Shown piece by piece: positions 12,484 through 19,057 of a DNA stretch of 22,637 nucleotides (its first letter is position 1; each line of letters opens with the position of its first letter). A program made the translations under genes and the position numbers. The notes below the pieces were generated by a model. That model made no database searches. It had not been told where the DNA came from and saw only the letters and a program-made list of their open reading frames with translations. The stretch covers positions 1-22,637 of the forward strand of contig JADDPR010000369.1 in the NCBI GenBank assembly GCA_016781775.1, in the 5' to 3' direction. The stretch comes from Rubrobacter sp. GTDB taxonomy: Bacteria > Actinomycetota > Rubrobacteria > Rubrobacterales > Rubrobacteraceae.

Positions 12484-13980
12484 CTAGAAGTGGATCGCGT
12501 GTCCCTGGGCGGCCATCGCGGCCTCGCCCATTACCTCGGAGAGGGACGGGTGTGGGTGGATCGTCATGCCCATCTCCTCGGGGGTCCCCTCGACGAGCTT
12601 GGCGAAGACGCCCTCGGTGATGAGGTCGGTGACGTGCGGGCCTATGGCGTGCATGCCCAGGATCAGGTCGGTCTCCGAATCTACGACGATCTTGACGAAG
12701 CCGTTGGGCTCGCCCTCGATCAGGGCCTTGCCGATCGCCCGGAACGGGAACTTGGTCTCCCTGGCGTCGTAGCCCTCGTCCTCGGCCTGAGCCTTGGTGA
12801 GGCCGAAGGAGGCGACCTCGGGGCGGCAGAAGGTGACGCGCGGGACGAGGCTCTGATCGAGCGGCATCGGGTTCTCGCCGGCCATGTGCTCGACGGCGAT
12901 TATGCCCTCGTGCCCGGCGGCGTGGGCGAGCCAGTAGCCCCCGATCACGTCGCCAGCGGCGTATACCCCGTCCTCGCCGGTCCGGTAGAACTCGTCGATC
13001 TTGATGGTCCCCTTCTCGGTGAGCTCGACGTTCGTTGCGTCAAGGTTGAGCTCCTCGGTGACGGTCTTGCGCCCGACGGCGACGAGCAGGCACTCGGCCT
13101 CCAGCGTCCCGTCGTCCTCGCCGCCGGTCTCGCCGGCCGGCACGCTCTCACCCCCGTAGGAGCCGCCCTCCTCTTGGGCAGCCTCCTTCTTGGCCTGCCC
13201 GGCGGGGGCGGTCTTTATCTTCACGCCGGTCTTCGTCTTCTCCAGGCTCCCCGAGTCGGCCATCGTGCTCGTGAGCACCTTGATGCCGCGGCCCTCGAAC
13301 TCCTTCTTCAGGGCCTCGGAGATCTCCGGGTCCTCGCCCGGTACGATCCTGTCGAGAAGCTCGACGAGCGTGACGTCGGTCCCGAAGTCGTTGTACATGC
13401 TCGCGAACTCGGAGCCGACCGCGCCCGAGCCGAGGATGATGATGGACTCGGGGTAATCGTCGTTCTCCGTCACGATGTTGTCGCTCGAGATGACCCGCTC
13501 GCCGTCGAACTCGAGGCCCGGCAGGCTGTTGACGGCGCTACCGGTGGAGATGAGGACGTTCTTCGCCTCCAGCTCGTGAGTCTCGCCGTCGTGCCCCTCG
13601 ACCTTGATCTTCTTGGGCTCGATAAACGACCCGACGCCGTTGTAGACCTGGACCTTGTTCTTCTTCATGAGGCCCTGCACACCGCGCCGAAGCTGGGTCA
13701 CGACCTGCTCGCGCCGCTTGGCGGCCTGCGGGTAGTCGAACTCGACGTTGCCGATCTTGACCCCGTAGTCCCCCGCGGTCTTCGCGTTGTGCAGCAGGCT
13801 CGCCGTGTGCAGGAGCGCCTTCGTCGGGATGCACCCCACGTTGAGGCACGTCCCCCCGAGGTGCCCGCCCTCGCGCTTCTCCACGAGGGCCACCTTCATC
13901 CCCAGCTGGCTCGCGCGGATCGCCGGTATGTACCCGGCGTTTCCACCTCCGATGATCACCAGATCGAAACTGTCAGCCAC
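12484..13980 (-). CDS. lpdA: Dihydrolipoyl dehydrogenase (E3)
   Basis: E3 is a cytoplasmic flavoprotein that re-oxidises dihydrolipoyl groups of 2-oxoacid dehydrogenase complexes and passes electrons to NAD. Seen are the FAD fold (IIGGGNAGY), redox disulfide C45/C50 in GGTCLNVGCIPTK, the NAD fold (LGSGAVGSEFAS, about 183-194), a second FAD motif (GVYAAGDVIGG) and the catalytic His477/Glu482 pair in HPHPSLSE. At 498 residues it is longer than the usual about 465: residues about 259-291 form a hydrophilic Ala/Gly/Glu-rich insertion between NAD-domain strands. Start GTG 13980 has GGAG eight bases upstream. It follows mutM by 16 bases and ends at a strong hairpin. The nearby lipA and lipB support E3 over other disulfide reductases. 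Confidence 0.95.
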   Translation of the reverse strand: MADSFDLVIIGGGNAGYIPAIRASQLGMKVALVEKREGGHLGGTCLNVGCIPTKALLHTASLLHNAKTAGDYGVKIGNVEFDYPQAAKRREQVVTQLRRGVQGLMKKNKVQVYNGVGSFIEPKKIKVEGHDGETHELEAKNVLISTGSAVNSLPGLEFDGERVISSDNIVTENDDYPESIIILGSGAVGSEFASMYNDFGTDVTLVELLDRIVPGEDPEISEALKKEFEGRGIKVLTSTMADSGSLEKTKTGVKIKTAPAGQAKKEAAQEEGGSYGGESVPAGETGGEDDGTLEAECLLVAVGRKTVTEELNLDATNVELTEKGTIKIDEFYRTGEDGVYAAGDVIGGYWLAHAAGHEGIIAVEHMAGENPMPLDQSLVPRVTFCRPEVASFGLTKAQAEDEGYDARETKFPFRAIGKALIEGEPNGFVKIVVDSETDLILGMHAIGPHVTDLITEGVFAKLVEGTPEEMGMTIHPHPSLSEVMGEAAMAAQGHAIHF

Positions 13981-13996
13981 CTTGTCTTCTCCTCTC

Positions 13997-14860
13997 CTAA
14001 CTTATCCCCAAGTCTAACTCTTGTTCCCCACCGCTACCATCTTCACGCTGGCACGACGGACAGTAGTGCGTGGCCCTCCCCCCAATCTTCTCGCGGACTA
14101 CCTTGCCCTCGCAACCCGGGCAGGGTTTTCCATGCTTCTCGAAGACGCGCAGATAGTCCTGGTGGCTGCCGGGGCGGTTCAATACGTCCCGATACAGCCG
14201 CACCGTCGTCCCCCGATGCTCCACCCCCGCCCGCAGGTTCTCCCGTATCGCGGCGTGCAACCCCTCCCACTCCCGCTCCGAGAGCGTGTTGGCCTTGCGC
14301 CTCGGGTGGATGCGGGCATCGTAGAGGATCTCGTCGACGTAGATGTTCCCTATCCCCGAGACGACCTTCTGGTCGAGCAGCGCGGCCTTTATCTGCACCC
14401 TGCGCCCCCCGAGAACCCTCCGCAAATGCCCCGCGTCGAAGGTCTCCCCGAGAGGCTCCGGCCCCAAAGGGGCGAGACGCGCCTCCAGCCCTTCCCGGTT
14501 GAGCAGCCGCACGCGGGTGAACGAGGTCTCGTCGCGCAGGAAGAGCCTTCGGTCCCCGTCGAGGTTGAGGACGAGCATGAGCGCCGTCTCGGGCTCGGGG
14601 ACGGGCGGGACGAGCAGAAGCTGACCCCCGATCTTGAGCTGGAAGACGAGCGAGTCGCCTCCGTCGAGCTCCACGATAAGGTGCTTCGCCCGCCGCCTCG
14701 CCCCGGTGATGCGCACGCCGCGCAGACGCCGGACGAGCTCATCGGGGGTGGGCTCCTCGACGAGACCGGGGTCGAGGACCTCCGCACCCTCGACCGTCGA
14801 GCCTACGACGAGCTCGCGCAGGTCTTCCTTGATCGTCTCGACCTCGGGGAGCTCGGGCAT
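13997..14860 (-). CDS. mutM: Formamidopyrimidine-DNA glycosylase MutM (Fpg)
   Basis: This base-excision repair enzyme removes 8-oxoguanine and cleaves the abasic strand. The N-terminus is MPELPEVET, giving catalytic Pro2 and Glu3. RRAKHLIVEL holds the conserved Lys, GIGNIYVDEILYDARIHP is the H2TH region, and PCPGC...HYCPSC gives the four-Cys zinc finger. The product is 287 residues, of normal length with a short Glu/Gly tail. It starts only three bases after the stop of the diiron-protein gene and precedes lpdA by 16 bases, so the three are very likely co-transcribed. The pairing of an oxidised-base repair enzyme with a diiron oxidase and a flavoprotein is suggestive, not proven. Confidence 0.97.
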   Translation of the reverse strand: MPELPEVETIKEDLRELVVGSTVEGAEVLDPGLVEEPTPDELVRRLRGVRITGARRRAKHLIVELDGGDSLVFQLKIGGQLLLVPPVPEPETALMLVLNLDGDRRLFLRDETSFTRVRLLNREGLEARLAPLGPEPLGETFDAGHLRRVLGGRRVQIKAALLDQKVVSGIGNIYVDEILYDARIHPRRKANTLSEREWEGLHAAIRENLRAGVEHRGTTVRLYRDVLNRPGSHQDYLRVFEKHGKPCPGCEGKVVREKIGGRATHYCPSCQREDGSGGEQELDLGIS

Positions 14861-14863
14861 CGG

Positions 14864-15592
14864 CTACGACGGATGGGCGGCCCGGACGGCGGCGAGCGGC
14901 GCGGGCTCGCCGTAGACGGCCCGATAGAAGCCGTCGAGCATCACGGAGCGGGCGTCGAGGGAGGCCATCGTCCCCTCGCGGACCTTCCTCTGGCCCCCCT
15001 CGTCCTCGGCGTAGGGGGCGATGGCATCCATCATGATGCGGGCGTGGGTCACGTCCATCGTGACGTGGCTCGTGAAGATCTCGAGCGCCTCCCCGGGCAG
15101 CCCCGTCGCCTTCTTGAGGCCCTCGGAGAGCTTCACGTAGATCGGGGGGACGGGCCACTCGCTCGCCGGCCCCAACGCCCCGAGCCCGAGCCGCACGTCC
15201 GGGTGCCGCGTCAGATCCCTGTGCCGGCTGATGTACAGCTCGACCTCCGGGAGCGTCGAAGGGGCCTCCCACTCCTCCTTGGAGACATCCAGGGCCCTCA
15301 AAAACCGACGGTACAGCGCCGGGTGCGTCTCATCGGGGTTGAGGTGGCCGTACTCGTCGAAGAGGACCTCGGCGAGCGCGAGCTGCAGCCCCTCGTCGCG
15401 CCCGCAGTTGGAGATAAGGGCGGCGAGGTACAACCGGCTCACGCGGACGTGGCGGTAGTACTGGATCGCGAACGTCCTGACCCCCTCCTCGCTTACATCC
15501 CCCTCCCCAAACCGCTCCAGAAAAGGATGCACGAGCGCCGGGTGCCCGATCACCTCCCGCTTCAACCGCCCCAAAAACTCCCCGGAATCCAA
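14864..15592 (-). CDS. Heme-oxygenase-like diiron protein (HDO/TENA-PqqC fold)
   Basis: The 242-residue product is all-helical and carries the metal-binding pattern of heme-oxygenase-like diiron oxidases and oxygenases (PqqC, CADD, UndA relatives). E75 and FDEYG with H90 occur in LAEVLFDEYGHLNPDETH, then DVTHARIMM gives Asp and His ligands on the last long helix. These enzymes activate O2 for varied reactions, and the substrate here is unknown. Start TTG 15592 has GGAGG eight bases upstream. The stop lies three bases before mutM. The upstream 150 bases are shared with a + strand gene and are a divergent promoter region. Confidence 0.85.
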   Translation of the reverse strand: MDSGEFLGRLKREVIGHPALVHPFLERFGEGDVSEEGVRTFAIQYYRHVRVSRLYLAALISNCGRDEGLQLALAEVLFDEYGHLNPDETHPALYRRFLRALDVSKEEWEAPSTLPEVELYISRHRDLTRHPDVRLGLGALGPASEWPVPPIYVKLSEGLKKATGLPGEALEIFTSHVTMDVTHARIMMDAIAPYAEDEGGQRKVREGTMASLDARSVMLDGFYRAVYGEPAPLAAVRAAHPS

Positions 15593-15715
15593 ACGAAAAC
15601 CTCCATCCGTCGCCCTGTGGACTAAGTGTACCCCCGCCCGCCTCCCGTCGCCGCACCAGTCCCAAAACCCCCTGCTTTGCAGAGAAAATAGCTGTTTTCA
15701 CTAGTCTCAGTGAGG

Positions 15716-15721
15716 TATAAT
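15716..15721 (+). promoter_or_regulatory. TATAAT -10 element
   Basis: A perfect TATAAT sits six bases before an ATG at 15728 and 27 before the better start at 15749. TGTTTT at 15693-15698 is a possible -35 at 17-bp spacing. The predicted transcript would begin near 15728, so a short leader carrying GAGGTGA precedes the 15749 start. Confidence 0.65.
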
Positions 15722-15748
15722 AGACGCATGACAGAGGTGAGGAGCGAC

Positions 15749-16273
15749 ATGGCACAGGATTGGCTTTCGGTACCGCGGCGGCGGGAGGACGAGCGTCTCG
15801 ACCCGCACGTCTACAAGCGCGGGATAAACGGGCTGACGGTCGAGGAGGCGCTTCGTAGGGCGTTTCCGAGGGTTATGGACATCCTCGCGCGCAGCGGCGA
15901 GGGGTACTCGGAGTTCGAGAAGGAGTTGGTGCGCGGCACGATCCGGGCCTGCCTCATCTCGCAGGTTAATCGCGCGAACCTGTACCGCATCGCGGGCATT
16001 CTCGTCGCCGACAGGCGCGACGAGGGGGCTCACGTCGGCCGGTCGTTGGCGCTCGCCTACGTCTCGGCGCTCCGGGAGGCGTTTCTGCCGGACATCTCGG
16101 TAGGGGAGCGGGTCGTCTCTCCCGCGGGCCTCGGCGAGGTGCGCTACGTCTCGGGGGACGGCTCCAACGCGGCGGTCGAGCTCGACGACGGCCCCCGGCG
16201 CGAGGTGTGGATGCCGACGCTGAGGTTGCTCCGGCTCGACCCCGGGGACGAGCCCGAGCGGCGAGCGTCTTAG
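15749..16273 (+). CDS. Hypothetical protein with SH3-like C-terminal domain
   Basis: The 174-residue product has a helical N-terminal half (LTVEEALRRAFPRVMDILAR; FEKELVRGTIRACLISQVNR) and a C-terminal about 45-residue beta-rich part (VGERVVSPAGLGEVRYVSGD; AAVELDDGPRREVWMPTLRL) resembling small SH3/CarD-like barrels. The family is not recognised, so function is open; RNA-polymerase or nucleic-acid contact is only a guess. Start ATG 15749 is chosen because GAGGTGA, a 7-base match to the ribosome site, is eight bases upstream. ATG 15728, directly at the expected transcription start, would give a leaderless form with seven more residues. It is transcribed away from the diiron-protein gene. Confidence 0.75.
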   Translation: MAQDWLSVPRRREDERLDPHVYKRGINGLTVEEALRRAFPRVMDILARSGEGYSEFEKELVRGTIRACLISQVNRANLYRIAGILVADRRDEGAHVGRSLALAYVSALREAFLPDISVGERVVSPAGLGEVRYVSGDGSNAAVELDDGPRREVWMPTLRLLRLDPGDEPERRAS

Positions 16274-16355
16274 CTCGCCCCTAGCCCATCGCGGGGGCAA
16301 GGTCGCGCCGCTATCGGGTAGACTCACGGCGAGTGGGAGCGACGAAGGGTGGGTC

Positions 16356-17279
16356 ATGGAAGCTTTCAGGACGAGAGCGCGGGTGATCATCAACCCGTCT
16401 TCGGGCGGTGGCGCGTACGATCCCGACGAGCTACGTTCCGAGTTCGACGGTTATGATCTGGACTGGGTGGAGACCGAGGGTCCCGAAGACGCCGTGGAGT
16501 CCGCGAAGGAGTGGCGCGAGGGGCTGCTCATCGTCGCCGGGGGCGACGGGACCGTCAACGACGTCGTGAATGGCCTGGGCCAGGCCGGTTTCCCGGAAAG
16601 CGTGACCCTGGGCATCCTGCCGGCTGGGACGGGGAACGACCTCGCGCAGACGCTCTGCATCCCCGAGGACGCCGACGCCGCGGAAGACGTTATCCGTCAG
16701 GGTCGCGTCCGGACGCTCGACGTGGCGCGGGTGCGCTCCGAGGGCATCGGGGAGCGCTTCTTCATCAACGTGGCCACGGGGGGCCTTGGGGCCGAGATCT
16801 CCTCGGCCAACGACGAGGAACTCAAGAGCAGGTGGGGGAAGCTCTCCTACCTCAGGTCCTCCCTGGAGGTCGCCCGCAACTTCGACGTCCGCGAGATCAC
16901 CCTGTACCTCGACGGCAAGGAGCGGCAGACTCGGGCGGTGAACGTCGCCGTAGGCAACTGCCGCTACGCGGGCGGAGGCTGGCTCGCGGCCCCCAGGGCC
17001 AACCCCGAGGACGGCCTCCTCGACATCGTCATCATAGAAGCCGCCGGGCTCGCGGACATCCTCGCCCTCACGCCCACGGCGCTCGCGAAGTCCGACTACC
17101 TGGACAACGACGGCGTGTACTTCACCCGGGCCAAAGAGATCCGCGTGGAGACGCAGCCCCCGGGCCTCGACTTCACCGCCGACGGCGAGGTCATAGGCGA
17201 CGAGCCGGCCGAGTTCGTCGTGCTGCCTAAAGCCCTCAAGGTCATCGTCGGTCCGCAATACACCCCCGACCCCGCCTGA
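16356..17279 (+). CDS. YegS/BmrU-type diacylglycerol or sphingosine-like lipid kinase
   Basis: The 307-residue protein has the DAGK catalytic domain: nucleotide loop INPSSGGG (residues 12-19), GGDGTVND (62-69) and PAGTGNDLA (89-97). The C-terminal beta-domain motifs are VAVGNCRYAGGGW, EDGLLDIVII and LDFTADGE. Such enzymes phosphorylate membrane lipids such as diacylglycerol, feeding phosphatidic acid back to phospholipid synthesis; the exact substrate cannot be read from sequence. It has no membrane segment and acts at the inner membrane face. The 82 bases upstream hold TAGACT (16319-16324) as a possible -10. The stop is followed by a fragment of an unrelated transporter gene, not by its partner genes. 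Confidence 0.9.
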   Translation: MEAFRTRARVIINPSSGGGAYDPDELRSEFDGYDLDWVETEGPEDAVESAKEWREGLLIVAGGDGTVNDVVNGLGQAGFPESVTLGILPAGTGNDLAQTLCIPEDADAAEDVIRQGRVRTLDVARVRSEGIGERFFINVATGGLGAEISSANDEELKSRWGKLSYLRSSLEVARNFDVREITLYLDGKERQTRAVNVAVGNCRYAGGGWLAAPRANPEDGLLDIVIIEAAGLADILALTPTALAKSDYLDNDGVYFTRAKEIRVETQPPGLDFTADGEVIGDEPAEFVVLPKALKVIVGPQYTPDPA

Positions 17280-17299
17280 GCCCTCCCCGCAAGCCCCGC

Positions 17300-17473
17300 G
17301 CGTTGCGCTTGTTACTAGAACCGTGCTCCTATCCCACCTTCGTCTCGCAGGAGGGGGCGGCCTGGAACCTCTCGATGGCCCCGGTGGTGGTCGCCGTGAT
17401 CCCGGTCGTCATCCTCTTCACTACCGTCCAGCGCTACCTAACAGAGGAACTCGTTGGGGCCACGAAGGGCTGA
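17300..17473 (+). pseudogene. 3' fragment of a sugar ABC transporter permease (MalG type)
   Basis: Frame +2 reads SYPTFVSQEGAAWNLSMAP, then VVVAVIPVVILFTTVQRYL and LVGATKG before TGA. This is the ending of MalG/UgpE-type inner-membrane permeases (WN-x-LMA, then P-x-x-x-x-F-x-x-QRY-x-x-x-G-x-x-x-G-x-KG). Only the last about 57 codons exist, without a start or ribosome site, and the upstream sequence is the lipid kinase stop. It is therefore a remnant. Intact permeases have about 280 residues and six helices. It lies 21 bases before moaD, so moaD may have lost its original upstream neighbour through deletion. Confidence 0.8.
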
Positions 17474-17476
17474 CCC

Positions 17477-17494
17477 GGTGCTAACATCAGCACC
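17477..17494 (+). promoter_or_regulatory. Inverted repeat and -10-like element touching the moaD start
   Basis: GGTGCT (17477-17482) and AGCACC (17489-17494) are perfect inverted repeats separated by AACATC, ending at the base before the moaD ATG. TAACAT at 17482-17487 fits the TAnnnT -10 pattern and would place the transcript start at or near the ATG. No ribosome site is present, so moaD could be leaderless. In a longer transcript the repeat would be a hairpin just in front of the start codon. Confidence 0.4.
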
Positions 17495-17740
17495 ATGGAA
17501 CAGGTAAAGGTCTTGCTCTTCGGGGCTGCGGCGGATCAGGCGGGGACGAGGGAGGCGGAGTTCACGGCGAACGGCGTCACCCTGGACGAGCTATGGTCGA
17601 TGCTGACGCTCAAGTACCCGGCCCTCTCGCCGATGCGCGGCACCCTGGCTTTCGCGATCAACGGGGAGTACGCGAAGGGGGAAGAGATGGTCAACGCCGG
17701 GGACGAGGTAGCAGTGCTGCCGCCCGTCTCGGGGGGCTAG
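17495..17740 (+). CDS. moaD: Molybdopterin synthase small subunit MoaD
   Basis: MoaD is the ubiquitin-like sulfur carrier of molybdenum cofactor synthesis. Its C-terminal glycine is thiocarboxylated by MoeB and delivers sulfur inside the MoaD-MoaE complex. The 81-residue product starts EQVKVLLFGAAADQAG, the standard first strand of the family, has the inner AINGEYAKGEE strands, and ends VAVLPPVSGG with the required Gly-Gly. It is followed after two bases by moaE, so the heterotetramer partners are co-translated. No ribosome site precedes its ATG. Other cofactor genes are not in the window. Confidence 0.95.
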   Translation: MEQVKVLLFGAAADQAGTREAEFTANGVTLDELWSMLTLKYPALSPMRGTLAFAINGEYAKGEEMVNAGDEVAVLPPVSGG

Positions 17741-17742
17741 CC

Positions 17743-18192
17743 TTGACCGATGGATCTTTCCGCATCGTGGACGGTCCCATAGACGTCGGCGCGCTCGTTA
17801 CGGGTGCGTTCCGTCCCGACTGCGGGGCCGTGGCGACGTTCGTGGGGACGACGCGCGTGGACGAGGGCGAGGGTACTTCGGTCGAGTACCTGGAGTACGA
17901 GGCGTACCGTCCGATGGCCGACCGGAAGCTGGAGGAGATCGGGGAGGAGATCCGGGGGCGCTGGGACGTCGGTCACGTCTCCATCGTGCATAAGCTCGGC
18001 AGGGTCGACCCTGGGGAGCCAAGCGTCGTTATCGTGGTCGCCTCGCCGCGGCGGGGGCCGGCGTTCGAGGCCAGCCGGTATGCGATAGAGCGGATCAAGG
18101 AGATCGTCCCGATCTGGAAGCGCGAGATCTGGTCGGACGGCTACGTCTGGGTCGGCAGCCAGGTGGGCACCCGCTCCACGCCCGCCGAATAA
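17743..18192 (+). CDS. moaE: Molybdopterin synthase catalytic subunit MoaE
   Basis: MoaE binds precursor Z (cPMP) and with MoaD converts it to molybdopterin. Seen are GAVATFVGTTR near the start, YLEYEAYRPMADRKLEEIG, VSIVHKLGRVDPGEPSVVIV, AFEASRYAIERIKEIVPIWK and REIWSDGYVWVG, all standard family blocks, including the active-site Lys region IWKRE. Length is 149 residues, usual. The start is TTG 17743, two bases after the moaD stop; a longer open frame upstream overlaps moaD and is antisense to nothing useful, so it is discarded. Two hairpins follow the stop. Confidence 0.95.
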   Translation: MTDGSFRIVDGPIDVGALVTGAFRPDCGAVATFVGTTRVDEGEGTSVEYLEYEAYRPMADRKLEEIGEEIRGRWDVGHVSIVHKLGRVDPGEPSVVIVVASPRRGPAFEASRYAIERIKEIVPIWKREIWSDGYVWVGSQVGTRSTPAE

Positions 18193-18201
18193 ACTACCGA
18201 T

Positions 18202-18252
18202 CCTTCGTCTAGCATCGAAGGCACGCTGCGGTGCGCCAGGGGTCGAGACCCC
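18202..18252. other. Two small hairpins after moaE
   Basis: CCTTCG (18202-18207) pairs with CGAAGG (18216-18221) across an 8-base loop. GGGGTC (18239-18244) pairs with GACCCC (18247-18252) across two bases. Neither is followed by a clear T tract. They could end the moaE transcript, or that of the convergent broken DUF202 gene, but evidence is weak. Confidence 0.35.
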
Positions 18253-18280
18253 GGGCTCCCGAAGCATCGCAAGAGGAGTC

Positions 18281-18522
18281 TTACTTGCCGGCGGCCGTTC
18301 GGGGGAGCATCCGAAGCGCCACGTAGACGACGATCACGAGGGACGCTGCGACGAGGCCGATGGGAGTGTAAGGCCGCGGATCCTGACCCGGGAGAGCAGG
18401 GTGCGTTCGTTGGCGAAATTCTCCCGCACCTCGGCCTCCCGCCTCGGAGGCCCGTCCCGCTTTTCTGCCACAGGGAGAGCTTGACCCGGGGCGCCCGCCT
18501 CGAAGTCGACGCCGCCAGACAT
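18281..18522 (-). pseudogene. Broken DUF202-like (YidH) membrane protein gene
   Basis: From ATG 18522 the frame encodes an N-terminal charged tail, then EVRENFANERTLLSRVR, which matches the conserved opening of DUF202 proteins (NERT-x-LA-x-x-RT). The frame stops at 18334. In the neighbouring frame PIGLVAASLVIVVYVALRML, a membrane helix, follows directly and ends at a stop at 18281. A frame change near 18380 and apparent loss of the first two helices (usual proteins have three) show a degraded gene. The start codon abuts a 19-bp palindrome shared with the divergent Nudix gene, so it probably once had regulated expression. A fused small one-helix protein through a sequence error is the alternative. 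Confidence 0.6.
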
Positions 18523-18540
18523 GCGTATCCCGGATACGCA
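18522..18540. promoter_or_regulatory. 19-bp palindromic operator candidate
   Basis: TGCGTATCCCGGATACGCA is a perfect palindrome with one central base. It starts at the first base of the divergent ATG (18522) and covers the expected -35 position of the Nudix promoter, so a bound repressor would block both directions. The recognised regulator is not visible in the window. Confidence 0.6.
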
Positions 18541-18551
18541 ACGACGGGTTG

Positions 18552-18557
18552 TATACT
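18552..18557 (+). promoter_or_regulatory. TATACT -10 of the Nudix gene, probably leaderless
   Basis: TATACT ends eight bases before ATG 18566. No Shine-Dalgarno-like sequence lies between, so a transcript starting at or a base or two before the ATG is likely, as is common in actinobacteria. The palindrome at 18522-18540 lies over the -35 zone. Confidence 0.5.
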
Positions 18558-18565
18558 CGGATTTC

Positions 18566-19057
18566 ATGAGCAAGGTTCGCGGTACCTCCGGGATGGATTT
18601 TGGAATAAGGGTCGGGGCGGTCGTGGAGCGGGATGGGGCGTTGCTCCTCGTGCGCCACGAGAAGCCGGGGCGGGAGCCCTACTGGGTGCTGCCGGGCGGA
18701 CGCTTGGAGCCCGGCGAGACGATCCCCCGGTGCGCCGAGCGCGAGATCGCCGAAGAAACCGGCCTGGAAGGACGCTTCGCGGGGGTGCTCTACGTGAGCG
18801 AGTTTCTGCGCGAGGGGCGGCACACGGTGGACGTCACGGCCCTGGTCGAGGCGGAGGGTGAGGCGGCCTTGGGCAGCGACCCGGAGGTCGCGCCGGGTTC
18901 GGAGCCCACGCTCAGGGAACTTCGATGGGTCGGTCCCGAAGAGCTGCGAGACCTGACGCTCCTGCCCGGTCACCTGAAGGAGAGGTTGCTGGAGGACGGT
19001 CTTCGCGGTCCGTCCGGCGGCGGGGTGTACCTGGAGGGTGGCGCGGATGCTCGATAA
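18566..19057 (+). CDS. Nudix hydrolase
   Basis: The 163-residue product has a complete Nudix box (GX5EX7REUXEEXGU): G45 in GGRLEPGETI, then CAEREIAEETGL with R59, E60, E63 and E64. It hydrolyses a nucleoside diphosphate linked to another group; which substrate is unknown. The N-terminal strand FGIRVGAVVERDGALLLVRHE and the PYWVLPGG run are typical. The start ATG 18566 has no ribosome site but a -10 sequence just upstream. The last 11 bases overlap the next gene, CPBP, so co-translation is likely. A long upstream frame opening at 18521 is discarded because its start lies in the palindrome. Confidence 0.9.
   Translation: MSKVRGTSGMDFGIRVGAVVERDGALLLVRHEKPGREPYWVLPGGRLEPGETIPRCAEREIAEETGLEGRFAGVLYVSEFLREGRHTVDVTALVEAEGEAALGSDPEVAPGSEPTLRELRWVGPEELRDLTLLPGHLKERLLEDGLRGPSGGGVYLEGGADAR

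Noticed and set aside
12472..14502. 676-codon + strand ORF
   Set aside because: It is the mirror of lpdA and mutM, whose motifs are complete on the - strand. Its product is Leu/Asp/Gly-rich shadow sequence.
14021..15625. 534-codon + strand ORF
   Set aside because: It is antisense to mutM and the diiron protein gene, which have clear motifs and ribosome sites.
18222..18262. tRNA-like T-arm (GGGGTCGAGACCCC)
   Set aside because: No acceptor stem, anticodon arm or D arm can be paired around it, and the loop is two bases, not seven. It is a simple palindrome after moaE.
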